DNA from: Cronobacter muytjensii ATCC 51329
GTDB taxonomy: Bacteria > Pseudomonadota > Gammaproteobacteria > Enterobacterales > Enterobacteriaceae
Length of the DNA: 64,000 nt
NCBI RefSeq assembly: GCF_001277195.1
Contig: NZ_CP012268.1
Coordinates: forward strand, 3,162,001-3,226,000
Direction of reading: 5' to 3'
The stretch's first letter is position 1; the number at the start of each line of letters is the position of its first letter. Below the pieces are notes generated by a model that did no database searches, was not told the DNA's origin, and worked only from the letters and a program-made list of their open reading frames with translations. Below are positions 53,673 through 62,471 of the stretch, piece after piece. The position numbers and the translations under genes were made by a program.

Positions 53673-54467
53673 TTGAAAAAGCTGAAACTGCATGGCTTTA
53701 ACAACCTGACCAAAAGCCTGAGTTTTTGTATTTACGATATTTGCTACGCCAAAACGGCGGAAGAGCGCGATGGCTATATCGCGTATATCGATGAACTCTA
53801 TAACGCTAACCGTCTGACGGAAATCCTGACGGAAACCTGCTCGATTATCGGCGCCAATATTCTGAATATCGCCCGCCAGGACTATGAGCCCCAGGGCGCC
53901 AGCGTCACGATTCTGGTGAGCGAAGAGCCGGTCGACCCGCAGCTTATCGACAAAACCGAGCACCCTGGCCCGCTGCCGGAGACCGTGGTCGCGCACCTCG
54001 ACAAGAGCCATATTTGCGTCCACACTTACCCGGAAAGCCACCCTGAAGGCGGCCTGTGCACCTTCCGCGCCGACATCGAAGTCTCAACCTGCGGCGTGAT
54101 TTCGCCTCTTAAGGCGCTGAATTATTTAATCCACCAGCTTGAGTCCGATATTGTGACCATCGACTACCGCGTGCGCGGCTTCACCCGCGACGTGAACGGC
54201 ATGAAGCACTTTATCGATCATGAAATTAACTCGATTCAGAACTTTATGTCTGACGACATGAAAGCGCTGTATGACATGGTGGACGTGAACGTTTATCAGG
54301 AAAACATCTTCCATACCAAAATGCTGCTTAAGGAATTCGACCTTAAGCACTATATGTTCCATACCCGCCCGGAAGAGTTAACTGAAGAAGAGCGTAAGGT
54401 CATTACCGACCTGCTCTGGAAAGAGATGCGTGAAATCTATTACGGACGCAATATTCCGTCCGTATAA
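53673..54467 (+). CDS. speD: S-adenosylmethionine decarboxylase proenzyme
   Basis: SpeD makes decarboxylated SAM, the aminopropyl donor for SpeE. It begins at TTG 53673, with an unusually strong AAGGAGGTGA ribosome site that compensates for the weak codon; from there MKKLKLHGFNNLTK matches K-12. The 264-residue proenzyme self-cleaves between Lys111 and Ser112 (DKSHICVH), making a pyruvoyl group on Ser112; the site is intact. Confidence 0.98.
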   Translation: MKKLKLHGFNNLTKSLSFCIYDICYAKTAEERDGYIAYIDELYNANRLTEILTETCSIIGANILNIARQDYEPQGASVTILVSEEPVDPQLIDKTEHPGPLPETVVAHLDKSHICVHTYPESHPEGGLCTFRADIEVSTCGVISPLKALNYLIHQLESDIVTIDYRVRGFTRDVNGMKHFIDHEINSIQNFMSDDMKALYDMVDVNVYQENIFHTKMLLKEFDLKHYMFHTRPEELTEEERKVITDLLWKEMREIYYGRNIPSV

Positions 54468-54472
54468 CCCCG

Positions 54473-54494
54473 CGCGGCGCATGGACGCGCCGCG
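54473..54494. terminator. GC-rich hairpin between convergent speD and yacL
   Basis: cgcggcgc and gcgccgcg form a perfect 8-base stem around atggac in the 27-base gap. There is no T-run, so termination efficiency is uncertain. Confidence 0.55.
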
Positions 54495-54860
54495 TTATCC
54501 GTACTGCGCCAGAAAGTCGCGGTACGCATTCACCACCTGCAGGAAATCTTCGACGCCGCACAGTGACAGGCTCTCTTCATCGTAGTAGCTCATGCCTTCT
54601 TCCATTTCGTCGCCGGAAAACTCCAGCTGATTGGCGCGCACCATTACTTCTTCGCCATCGAGCCACAGCGTGTATTCATGACCGGTCTTCTGCCACTGCC
54701 GCTCGCTGCCCTTGACCTCGCGCGCCGCCGCTTCGACTTCATCCAGCAGCGCCAGGTTGCCTTTCACTTCTTCATTAAACCAGTGCCCGAGCGCTTCGTG
54801 GCCCATTGAAAGACGGACTTTCACCACGCCGGTGATGTCGCGTAAAAACTCATAATCCAT
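54495..54860 (-). CDS. yacL: UPF0231 family protein YacL
   Basis: The start MDYEFLRDITGVVKVR gives 121 residues (120 in K-12); thirteen upstream codons are excluded. It is an acidic cytoplasmic protein of unknown function, with conserved blocks GHWFNEEVKGNLALLDEVE, EYTLWLDGEEVMVRANQLEF and EESLSLCGVEDFLQVV. It lies convergent to speD as in K-12. Confidence 0.93.
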   Translation of the reverse strand: MDYEFLRDITGVVKVRLSMGHEALGHWFNEEVKGNLALLDEVEAAAREVKGSERQWQKTGHEYTLWLDGEEVMVRANQLEFSGDEMEEGMSYYDEESLSLCGVEDFLQVVNAYRDFLAQYG

Positions 54861-55044
54861 GGTGTTTTCCTCTGGCCCGGCGCTGCCTGGCCGCTGCATT
54901 GTTTATCGCTTGTTATTATCGCAGCATGAAACGGAAAGAAAAGCGCCGCCGCCGACGAAACTGAAAACGCCGCGGTAGACGAGCCGTTGCATGAGCTGTG
55001 TTACTCTTGGTTTATCTTAAGTACTGCTGTAATGGGATGTGCCT

Positions 55045-55431
55045 GTGAATAGTTCTCTTCTTCGCCGCGCGCTGCTGCTCGCCACCGCCGCGCTGCCGCT
55101 CTCCTGCGCGTATGCCGGCGAGGCCGTGCGTCTTGAATGCGTTAACCGCGGTAACGTGCTGGTTTCGTTTTTCAAATACCACCTTTCAACGATGAAGTGG
55201 GAAGATCACTTCCAGATTGCCTCGGGCATTGAGAAGAGCAAAACTGACAACGGCGTGCCTTACGAGACGATTTCCTTTCGTAACGGCGACGATCTCATCT
55301 ACTTCCCGGAAAAAGAACGCTATGTGCTGTTCGATGCCGGTAAACAGAAACCGGAACGCTGTCAGGTGGAAGGCGAGTTTACTTACCCTGTTGTGAGTCT
55401 GCCGCGTTACGACGGCAAAGCGAATTCGTAA
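55045..55431 (+). CDS. Unrecognised small secreted protein
   Basis: This 128-residue frame has a clear signal peptide (LLRRALLLATAALPLSCAYA|GEA). The mature part of about 105 residues is mostly beta-prone and charged, with two cysteines (LECVNR and ERCQVE) that could form one disulfide. I do not recognise a family. GTG 55045 has a GGGA ribosome site 7 bases upstream; GTG 55039 in the same frame is too close to it. It lies alone between yacL and acnB, a place with no gene in K-12, and ends at a strong terminator, so it looks like a real single-gene unit. The leader-proximal Cys in LSC does not form a classic lipobox. Confidence 0.7.
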   Translation: MNSSLLRRALLLATAALPLSCAYAGEAVRLECVNRGNVLVSFFKYHLSTMKWEDHFQIASGIEKSKTDNGVPYETISFRNGDDLIYFPEKERYVLFDAGKQKPERCQVEGEFTYPVVSLPRYDGKANS

Positions 55432-55445
55432 GCGGTAACGCCCAT

Positions 55446-55475
55446 AAAAAAGGGAAGCCAGTGGCTTCCCTTTTT
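55446..55475. terminator. Bidirectional terminator before acnB 3' end
   Basis: A perfect stem (aaaaaagggaagcc/ggcttccc plus T-run) with loop AGT lies between the small secreted protein gene (plus) and acnB (minus). Confidence 0.92.
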
Positions 55476-55515
55476 ACTGACCAGCCCGGCGCATTTCGCG
55501 CCAGGGCGGGTTGCG

Positions 55516-58113
55516 TTATACCGCCGTCTGGAAAATCACGCCGTCCGCTTTCTCTGTGTACTGATTCAACTGGTCGAAGTTCAGATAACGGTACGTGTCC
55601 ACGGCAGTTTTATCTACCTGAGACATGAACTGCTGGTACTCGTCCGGCGTCGGCAGGCGGCCAATCAGCGCCGCGACAGCGGCGAGTTCGGCAGACGCCA
55701 GATAGACGTTCGCGCCAGTGCCCAGACGGTTCGGGAAGTTACGGGTTGAGGTGGACACCACCGTCGCGCCGTCCGCCACACGCGCCTGGTTACCCATGCA
55801 CAGCGAGCAGCCCGGGATCTCGATACGCGCGCCGCTCTTACCAAAGACGCTGTAGTAGCCCTCTTCAGTGAGCTGCGCGGCGTCCATACGGGTCGGCGGT
55901 GCCACCCACAGACGGGTCGGCAGCTGGCCTTTATGGGTATCCAGCAGCTTACCGGCAGCACGGAAATGGCCGATGTTCGTCATGCAGGAGCCGATAAACA
56001 CTTCGTCAATCTTATCGCCAGTGACGTCAGAGAGCAGACGCGCGTCGTCCGGATCGTTCGGCGCGCACAGGATAGGCTCTTTGATTTCATTGAGATCGAT
56101 ATCGATCACCGCCGCGTATTCCGCGTCAGCATCCGCTTCCAGCAGCTGCGGATCGGCAAGCCACTTCTCCATACCCTGGATACGACGCTCCAGCGTACGA
56201 CGGTCGCCGTAGCCTTCTGCAATCATCCACTTCAGCAGCACGATGTTGGAGTTGAGGTACTCGATGATCGGCTCTTTGTTGAGCTTGATGGTGCAGCCCG
56301 CCGCAGAACGCTCGGCAGAGGCGTCGGTCAGCTCAAACGCCTGCTCGACTTTCAGATCCGGCAAACCTTCGATTTCCAGAATGCGACCAGAGAAAATGTT
56401 TTTCTTGCCTTTCTTCTCAACGGTCAGCAGGCCCTGCTGGATGGCGTAGTAAGGGATAGCATGCACCAGGTCGCGAAGCGTAATCCCCGGCTGCATCTGG
56501 CCTTTAAAGCGCACCAGCACGGATTCCGGCATATCAAGCGGCATCACGCCGGTCGCAGCCGCGAACGCCACAAGCCCTGAGCCCGCCGGGAACGAAATGC
56601 CGATCGGGAAACGGGTGTGGGAGTCGCCGCCGGTGCCGACGGTATCCGGCAGCAGCATGCGGTTCAGCCAGGAGTGAATAACGCCATCGCCCGGACGCAG
56701 CGACACGCCGCCACGGTTCATGATGAAGTCAGGCAGCGTGTGGTGCGTAGTCACGTCAACCGGCTTCGGATACGCCGCCGTGTGGCAGAAGGACTGCATC
56801 ACGAGATCGGCGGAGAAACCCAGGCACGCCAGGTCTTTCAGCTCATCGCGGGTCATCGGGCCGGTGGTGTCCTGAGAACCTACGGAGGTCATTTTCGGCT
56901 CGCAATACGCGCCCGGACGAACGCCGGCGACGCCGCACGCGCGGCCCACCATCTTCTGCGCCAGGGAGTAGCCGCGGTTGCTTTCCGCCACATCTTTGGC
57001 GTGACGGAAGACATCGCTGTGCGGCAGGCCCAGCGCGTCGCGCGCTTTGGTGGTCAGGCCGCGACCAATGATCAGCGGAATACGACCGCCCGCGCGCACT
57101 TCGTCGATCAGCACGTCGGTTTTCAGTTCAAAATTCGCCAGCAGTTCGCCAGTTTCGTGGTTGCGTACTTCGCCTTTGAACGGGTAGATGTCAATCACAT
57201 CGCCCATGTTCAGGTTTGACACATCCACTTCGACAGGCAGCGCGCCCGCATCTTCCATCGTGTTGAAGAAAATCGGCGCGATTTTGCCGCCGAGTACCAC
57301 GCCGCCGCCGCGTTTGTTCGGCACGAACGGGATGTCATCGCCCATAAACCACAGCACGGAGTTGGTGGCGGATTTACGGGAAGAGCCGGTGCCGACCACG
57401 TCGCCGACGTAGGCCAGCGGGAAGCCTTTCTGCTGCAGGGCCTCGATCTGTTTTATCGGGCCGACGACGCCTGGCTGATCCGGCTCAATGCCTTCACGGG
57501 CGTTTTTCAGCATCGCCAGCGCATGCAGCGGAATATCCGGGCGCGACCAGGCGTCCGGCGCCGGGGAGAGATCGTCGGTGTTGGTTTCGCCGGTCACTTT
57601 GAACACGGTGACGGTGATTTTTTCAGGCAGCGACGGGCGCGACAGGAACCATTCGGCGTCTGCCCAGGATTGCATAATCTGCTTCGCGTACGCGTTGCCC
57701 GCTTTGGCTTTCTCTTCCACGTCGTAGAAGTTATCGAACATCAGCAGCGTGTGGGACAGCGCTTTGGCGGCAATCGGCGCCAGCTTTTCGTTATCCAGCG
57801 CTTCAATCAGCGGATGAATGTTATAACCGCCCTGCATGGTGCCTAACAGTTCAACGGCTTTTTCAGGGGTTACCAGCGGGGAGGATGCTTCACCTTTGGC
57901 GACAGCGGCAAGGAAACCTGCTTTTACATAGGCGGCTTCGTCAACGCCCGGGGGTACACGGTTGGTCAGCAGGTCTAACAGAAACTCTTCTTCACCCGCG
58001 GGCGGGTTCTTCAGCAGCTCGACAAGTGCGGCCATTTGGGTTGCATCTAAGGGTTTGGCTACAATCCCCTCGGCGGCACGCTCAGCTACGTGCTTACGGT
58101 ATTCTTCTAGCAC
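55516..58113 (-). CDS. acnB: Aconitate hydratase B / 2-methylisocitrate dehydratase
   Basis: AcnB is the main TCA-cycle aconitase and, as apo-protein, binds mRNA in iron starvation. It starts at GTG 58113 (VLEEYRKHVAERAAEG) with GGAGAA 5 bases upstream and has 865 residues, the K-12 length. An N-terminal HEAT-like domain is followed by the swivel domain (KVTGETNTDDLSPAPDAWSRP). The [4Fe-4S] cysteines are in GSCMTNIGHF and PGCSLCMGNQ. STSTRNFPNRLG is an active-site segment. Upstream, on the minus strand, TTAATGTT, GTAAAC and GATTAACA resemble ArcA-type half-sites, but this is only suggestive. Confidence 0.97.
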   Translation of the reverse strand: MLEEYRKHVAERAAEGIVAKPLDATQMAALVELLKNPPAGEEEFLLDLLTNRVPPGVDEAAYVKAGFLAAVAKGEASSPLVTPEKAVELLGTMQGGYNIHPLIEALDNEKLAPIAAKALSHTLLMFDNFYDVEEKAKAGNAYAKQIMQSWADAEWFLSRPSLPEKITVTVFKVTGETNTDDLSPAPDAWSRPDIPLHALAMLKNAREGIEPDQPGVVGPIKQIEALQQKGFPLAYVGDVVGTGSSRKSATNSVLWFMGDDIPFVPNKRGGGVVLGGKIAPIFFNTMEDAGALPVEVDVSNLNMGDVIDIYPFKGEVRNHETGELLANFELKTDVLIDEVRAGGRIPLIIGRGLTTKARDALGLPHSDVFRHAKDVAESNRGYSLAQKMVGRACGVAGVRPGAYCEPKMTSVGSQDTTGPMTRDELKDLACLGFSADLVMQSFCHTAAYPKPVDVTTHHTLPDFIMNRGGVSLRPGDGVIHSWLNRMLLPDTVGTGGDSHTRFPIGISFPAGSGLVAFAAATGVMPLDMPESVLVRFKGQMQPGITLRDLVHAIPYYAIQQGLLTVEKKGKKNIFSGRILEIEGLPDLKVEQAFELTDASAERSAAGCTIKLNKEPIIEYLNSNIVLLKWMIAEGYGDRRTLERRIQGMEKWLADPQLLEADADAEYAAVIDIDLNEIKEPILCAPNDPDDARLLSDVTGDKIDEVFIGSCMTNIGHFRAAGKLLDTHKGQLPTRLWVAPPTRMDAAQLTEEGYYSVFGKSGARIEIPGCSLCMGNQARVADGATVVSTSTRNFPNRLGTGANVYLASAELAAVAALIGRLPTPDEYQQFMSQVDKTAVDTYRYLNFDQLNQYTEKADGVIFQTAV

Positions 58114-58329
58114 GACGGTTCTCCTCGCTCTCATTGTCATAGTCGGAGCCAGGCTTCTCTCTTCACGCTCCTGTGAGACAGCAGTTTGTAGGGTAAATGC
58201 CCGGTTCCGCGACGGGCAGAATAGCAGGAATTTGGTGAAGTGTTAATCTGTTTACAAAAAAGCAACATTAAATCTTTGCTGAATCGTTAAGGTCCGCAGA
58301 ACGCATTTCCGAAGTGCGATTTGAGGCAC

Positions 58330-58353
58330 AAAAAAACCGCCGGGTGGCGGTTT
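58330..58353 (-). terminator. Minus-strand intrinsic terminator in the lpdA-acnB gap
   Basis: Read on the minus strand aaaccgcc/ggcggttt forms an 8-base stem with a 4-base loop, followed by seven T. It would stop read-through from the aceEF-lpd side before acnB. Confidence 0.8.
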
Positions 58354-58790
58354 CCTTGTTGTGCGCGGGTGATAGCAGACACCGTTGCACCGTTTATGTG
58401 GCAAGCATGACACAGGGCGAATGATGGCAACAGAATGCTCTGCTCGTAAGCCCGGCTGTACGTTTTGCGTACCGCTTTCAGAATTTACATGTAACTTGCT
58501 GCAAGCGCTGAAATCCCCTTCCGCCCTTCTCTTCGAACCGCTAAATTAGCGCCTGGCCTGCTTCGCTGGTGTAGCAGCCAGTCACCGGGCCCGGAAGCAG
58601 TTCCATCAACCTGTGTGGCAAGCATGACATACTTGCCTGGTTCTGCCTTTCGCGGTGATGAGAGGATCAACGTAGCGCCTTCGGGACTACTCGCAATGGA
58701 GATGCGTTGGCTTATTACGCTCATCGTTGCGCGGGGTTCACTGCTGGCGGCGTCGCACGGTGGCTGGAAGATTTCCGGCACCACGGTGCT

Positions 58791-58832
58791 GCTGGTGTTG
58801 AATCGCTGGTGTTGAATCGCTGGTGTTGAATC
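58791..58832 (+). repeat. Three tandem copies of a 14-base unit
   Basis: gctggtgttgaatc occurs perfectly three times at 58791, 58805 and 58819. Two extra copies add 28 bases, which shifts any frame crossing it. Confidence 0.92.
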
Positions 58833-58851
58833 CGGGCAATTACGCGGCTTG

Positions 58852-58872
58852 CCGCCCGCAAGGGCGGTTTTT
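58852..58872 (+). terminator. Plus-strand terminator-like hairpin with no recognised upstream gene
   Basis: ccgccc/gggcgg with loop GCAA is followed by five T on the plus strand. No recognised plus-strand gene precedes it, so it either serves an unannotated plus transcript from 58360-58850 or is a relic. Confidence 0.65.
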
Positions 58873-58879
58873 CAGCCAT

Positions 58880-58905
58880 AAAAAAACGCCTCCGTAGAGG
58901 CGTTT
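58880..58905 (-). terminator. Intrinsic terminator after lpdA
   Basis: On the minus strand aaacgcctc/gaggcgttt forms a 9-base stem with a 4-base loop, followed by a run of seven T, beginning 19 bases after the lpdA stop. Confidence 0.9.
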
Positions 58906-58923
58906 ATTCATCAGGCGAGAAAC

Positions 58924-60348
58924 TTATTTCTTCTTCGCTTTCGGGTTCGGCAGGTCGGTGATGCTACCTTCGAACACTTCCGCCGCCAGACCTACAGATT
59001 CGTGCAGCGTCGGGTGCGCGTGGATGGTGAGCGCGATATCTTCCGCGTCACAACCCATCTCGATAGCCAGACCGATTTCACCCAGCAGCTCGCCGCCGTT
59101 GGTGCCGACAATCGCGCCGCCGATAACACGGTGGGTTTCTTTGTCGAAAATCAGTTTGGTCATACCGTCTGCGCAATCGGAAGCGATAGCACGGCCAGAA
59201 GCTGCCCACGGGAAGGTGGCGGTTTCATAGCTGATGCCTTTCTCTTTCGCTTCTTTCTCGGTCAGACCCACCCATGCCACTTCCGGCTCGGTGTAAGCGA
59301 TGGACGGGATCACTTTCGGGTCGAAGTAATGCTTCATGCCCGCGATCACTTCAGCGGCCACGTGACCTTCGTGCACGCCTTTGTGCGCCAGCATCGGCTG
59401 ACCGACGATATCGCCGATAGCGTAGATGTGCGGCACGTTGGTGCGCAGCTGCTTGTCAACGCGGATGAAGCCACGGTCGTCCACTTCCACGCCCGCTTTG
59501 CCCGCATCCAGGTTTTTGCCGTTCGGCACGCGGCCGATAGCTACCAGCACGGCGTCGTAACGCTGCGCTTCGGCAGGCGCTTTTTTGCCTTCCATGGAAA
59601 CGTAAATACCGTCTTCTTTCGCTTCAACGGCAGTGACTTTGGTTTCCAGCATCAGGTTGAATTTCTTGCTGATGCGCTTGGTGAAGACTTTAACGATGTC
59701 TTTGTCGGCAGCCGGGATAACCTGGTCGAACATTTCAACCACGTCAATCTCTGAACCCAGCGCATGGTAAACGGTACCCATCTCCAGACCGATGATACCG
59801 CCGCCCATGACCAGCATGCGTTTCGGTACTTCTTTCAGCTCCAGGGCGTCGGTGGAATCCCATACGCGCGGATCTTCGTGCGGAATAAACGGCAGCTGAA
59901 TCGGACGAGAGCCCGCCGCGATAATCGCGTTGTCGAAGTTGATCACGGTTTTGCCGTTCTCGCCTTCCACTTCCAGGGTGTTCGCGCCTGTGAATTTACC
60001 GAGGCCGTTCACCACTTTGACTTTACGGCCTTTGGCCATACCAGCCAGACCGCCGGTCAGCTGATTGATAACTTTTTCTTTCCAGGTGCGGATTTTGTCG
60101 ATGTCAGTTTTCGGCTCGCCAAAAACGATACCGTGCTCGGCCAGCGCTTTCGCTTCTTCGATGACTTTCGCAACGTGCAGCAGAGCTTTAGAAGGGATAC
60201 AGCCTACGTTCAGGCAAACACCACCCAGGGTGTTGTAACGCTCGACGATTACGGTTTCCAGACCTAAGTCAGCGCAACGGAAGGCCGCAGAGTAACCTGC
60301 CGGGCCTGCCCCAAGTACCACGACCTGAGTTTTGATTTCAGTACTCAT
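58924..60348 (-). CDS. lpdA: Dihydrolipoamide dehydrogenase (E3)
   Basis: LpdA reoxidises dihydrolipoamide in the pyruvate and 2-oxoglutarate dehydrogenase complexes and the glycine cleavage system. The second of two adjacent ATGs gives MSTEIKTQVVVLGAGPAGY, 474 residues as in K-12, and better spacing from AGAGG. The FAD motif GAGPAGYSAA, redox pair Cys45/Cys50 (GGVCLNVGC), NAD motif VMGGGIIGLEMG and catalytic His-Glu in HAHPTLHE are intact. It lies 204 bases after aceF behind a terminator, so it probably also has its own promoter, as in K-12. Confidence 0.98.
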   Translation of the reverse strand: MSTEIKTQVVVLGAGPAGYSAAFRCADLGLETVIVERYNTLGGVCLNVGCIPSKALLHVAKVIEEAKALAEHGIVFGEPKTDIDKIRTWKEKVINQLTGGLAGMAKGRKVKVVNGLGKFTGANTLEVEGENGKTVINFDNAIIAAGSRPIQLPFIPHEDPRVWDSTDALELKEVPKRMLVMGGGIIGLEMGTVYHALGSEIDVVEMFDQVIPAADKDIVKVFTKRISKKFNLMLETKVTAVEAKEDGIYVSMEGKKAPAEAQRYDAVLVAIGRVPNGKNLDAGKAGVEVDDRGFIRVDKQLRTNVPHIYAIGDIVGQPMLAHKGVHEGHVAAEVIAGMKHYFDPKVIPSIAYTEPEVAWVGLTEKEAKEKGISYETATFPWAASGRAIASDCADGMTKLIFDKETHRVIGGAIVGTNGGELLGEIGLAIEMGCDAEDIALTIHAHPTLHESVGLAAEVFEGSITDLPNPKAKKK

Positions 60349-60523
60349 CATGACCTCTTTGTAATTTTCCGGCGGGTCTGACGCTTATGTTTTAACGCCC
60401 ATCATCCACCGGGACGTTCTATCCGCTCGCATTTTACAAAACTGTTAACAATTTTGAAACAACAAACGGCAAACGAATCCTTTTGGCATCGGATAATTTC
60501 GCACAGTCTGGCGGAATTACCAG

Positions 60524-60552
60524 AAAAAAGCCGGCCGTCAGGCCGGCTTTTT
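60524..60552 (-). terminator. Terminator between aceF and lpdA
   Basis: gccggcc/ggccggc with loop gtca is flanked by A and T runs, three bases after the aceF stop on the minus strand. It separates aceEF from lpdA, allowing partial read-through. Confidence 0.87.
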
Positions 60553-60555
60553 CGC

Positions 60556-62457
60556 TTACATCACCAGGCGGCGAATGTCCGACAGGGTGTTGTTAATGAT
60601 GGTGATGAAACGCGCACCATCAGCACCGTCGATCACGCGGTGGTCGAAGGACAGAGAGATCGGCAGCATGAGGCGCGGCACAAACTCTTTACCATTCCAC
60701 ACCGGCTCCATCGCAGACTTGGAGACACCGAGGATAGCCACTTCCGGCGCGTTCACGATCGGCGCGAAGTGGGTGGTGCCCAGGCCGCCGATGCTGGAGA
60801 TGGTGAAGCAACCGCCCTGCATTTCGCCGGCAGTCAGCTTACCGTCACGCGCTTTTTTGGAGATAGTCGTCAGTTCGCGGGACAGCTCGGTAATGCTCTT
60901 CTTGTTCACGTCTTTGAAGACCGGAACCACCAGACCATTCGGGGTATCAACCGCAACACCGATGTTGATGTATTTCTTCAGCGTCAGGCGCTGGCCATCT
61001 TCAGACAGCGAGCTGTTGAAGCGCGGCATCTGCTCAAGGGCCGCAGCAACGGCTTTCATGATGAAGACTACCGGGGTGAATTTCACATCCAGTTTACGCT
61101 TCTCAGCTTCGGCGTTCTGCTGTTTGCGGAATGCTTCCAGGTCAGTGATGTCGGTTTTGTCGAAGTGCGTAACGTGCGGGATCATCACCCAGTTACGGCT
61201 CAGGTTCGCGCCAGAGATTTTCTGGATGCGGCCCAGCTCGACTTCTTCCACTTCACCAAACTTGCTGAAGTCCACTTTCGGCCACGGCAGCATGCCCGGG
61301 ATACCGCCGCCAGTGGCAGCAGCCGGCGCCGCTTCAGCGCGTTTCACCGCGTCTTTCACGTAAGCCTGAACGTCTTCGCGCAGGATACGGCCTTTACGAC
61401 CGGTGCCTTTCACTTTCGCCAGGTTAACGCCGAACTCGCGCGCCAGACGACGGATAAGCGGAGTGGCGTGGACGTATGCGTCGTTTTCAGCAAACTCAGA
61501 TTTGCCTTCCGCTTTCGCAGGCGTTGCAGCCGGTTTATCCGCTTTCGCCGCCGGAGCCGGTGCCGCCGCTTCCTGTTTGGCCGCCGGAGCCGCAGCAGGT
61601 GCTGCGCCTTCCACTTCGAAGACCATGATCAGAGAGCCGGTGGAGACTTTATCGCCCACGTTCACTTTCAACTCTTTCACGGTGCCTGCGAACGGCGCCG
61701 GAACTTCCATAGAGGCTTTGTCGCCTTCTACGGTGATAAGAGACTGTTCAGCGGTGACTTTATCGCCCACTTTCACCAGCACTTCGGTCACTTCGACTTC
61801 ATCGCCGCCGATATCCGGCACGTTGACGTCTTTCGCGCCCGCAGCGGCGGCCGGCGCGGTTGCAGCCTGCTCAGTCACCTGCGGTTTCGCTTCAGCTGCC
61901 GGCGCAGCGCCTGCGACTTCGAAGACCATGATAAGAGAACCGGTGGAGACTTTGTCGCCGGTGTTGATTTTGATCTCTTTCACGGTGCCCGCAAACGGCG
62001 CCGGGACTTCCATAGAGGCTTTATCGCCTTCTACGGTGATAAGAGACTGTTCAGCGTCAACGTTGTCGCCGACTTTAACCAGGATCTCGGTGACTTCAAC
62101 TTCGTCGCCGCCGATATCCGGTACGTTAACTTCTTTTGCGGCCGCAGCAGCCGGGGCAGCAGACTGCGCCGGTGCCGCTTCTTTCTTCTCTTCTGCCTTA
62201 GCAGGTGCAGCTGCTGCTGCACCGTCGGCGGAATCGAAAATCATGATCAGTTTGCCGGTTTCGACTTTGTCGCCCACGGACACTTTGATCTCTTTGACCA
62301 CGCCCGCCTGCGGAGACGGAACTTCCATAGAGGCTTTGTCGCCTTCTACAGTGATCAGCGACTGTTCAGCTTCTACTTTGTCGCCCACTTTGACCAGGAT
62401 CTCGGTGACTTCAACTTCGTCCGCCCCGATGTCCGGTACATTGATTTCGATAGCCAT
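60556..62457 (-). CDS. aceF: Dihydrolipoyllysine acetyltransferase, pyruvate dehydrogenase E2
   Basis: AceF is the core of the pyruvate dehydrogenase complex. The 633-residue protein has three lipoyl domains (about 1-80, 104-184, 206-286), each with a GDKASME lipoyl-lysine motif (first Lys41). Ala/Pro-rich linkers join them; then come the peripheral-subunit binding domain (ATPLIRRLAREFGVNL) and the catalytic domain ending in SFDHRVIDGADGA with the active-site histidine. Domains 2 and 3 are very alike at DNA level. It follows aceE by 14 bases. Confidence 0.98.
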   Translation of the reverse strand: MAIEINVPDIGADEVEVTEILVKVGDKVEAEQSLITVEGDKASMEVPSPQAGVVKEIKVSVGDKVETGKLIMIFDSADGAAAAAPAKAEEKKEAAPAQSAAPAAAAAKEVNVPDIGGDEVEVTEILVKVGDNVDAEQSLITVEGDKASMEVPAPFAGTVKEIKINTGDKVSTGSLIMVFEVAGAAPAAEAKPQVTEQAATAPAAAAGAKDVNVPDIGGDEVEVTEVLVKVGDKVTAEQSLITVEGDKASMEVPAPFAGTVKELKVNVGDKVSTGSLIMVFEVEGAAPAAAPAAKQEAAAPAPAAKADKPAATPAKAEGKSEFAENDAYVHATPLIRRLAREFGVNLAKVKGTGRKGRILREDVQAYVKDAVKRAEAAPAAATGGGIPGMLPWPKVDFSKFGEVEEVELGRIQKISGANLSRNWVMIPHVTHFDKTDITDLEAFRKQQNAEAEKRKLDVKFTPVVFIMKAVAAALEQMPRFNSSLSEDGQRLTLKKYINIGVAVDTPNGLVVPVFKDVNKKSITELSRELTTISKKARDGKLTAGEMQGGCFTISSIGGLGTTHFAPIVNAPEVAILGVSKSAMEPVWNGKEFVPRLMLPISLSFDHRVIDGADGARFITIINNTLSDIRRLVM

Positions 62458-62471
62458 TCTTTCTTTACCTC

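Larger units (their letters stand above)
58141..58923. other. 783-base region without a convincing gene between lpdA and acnB
   Basis: In K-12 this place holds yacH; nothing like it is seen. Contents: acnB upstream sequence (58141-58320), a minus-strand terminator (58330-58353), a 16-base direct repeat tgtggcaagcatgaca at 58397-58412 and 58614-58629, open frames of 99 codons (minus, 58485-58784) and 66 codons (plus, 58615-58815), a 14-base unit in three tandem copies (58791-58832), a plus-strand terminator-like hairpin and the lpdA terminator. Neither frame has a recognisable domain or a good ribosome site. Confidence 0.6.

Noticed and set aside
58485..58784. 99-codon minus-strand frame between lpdA and acnB as a gene
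   Set aside because: GTG start without a good ribosome site, no recognisable domain, and an overlapping open frame on the opposite strand. Kept only as part of the region described in the findings.
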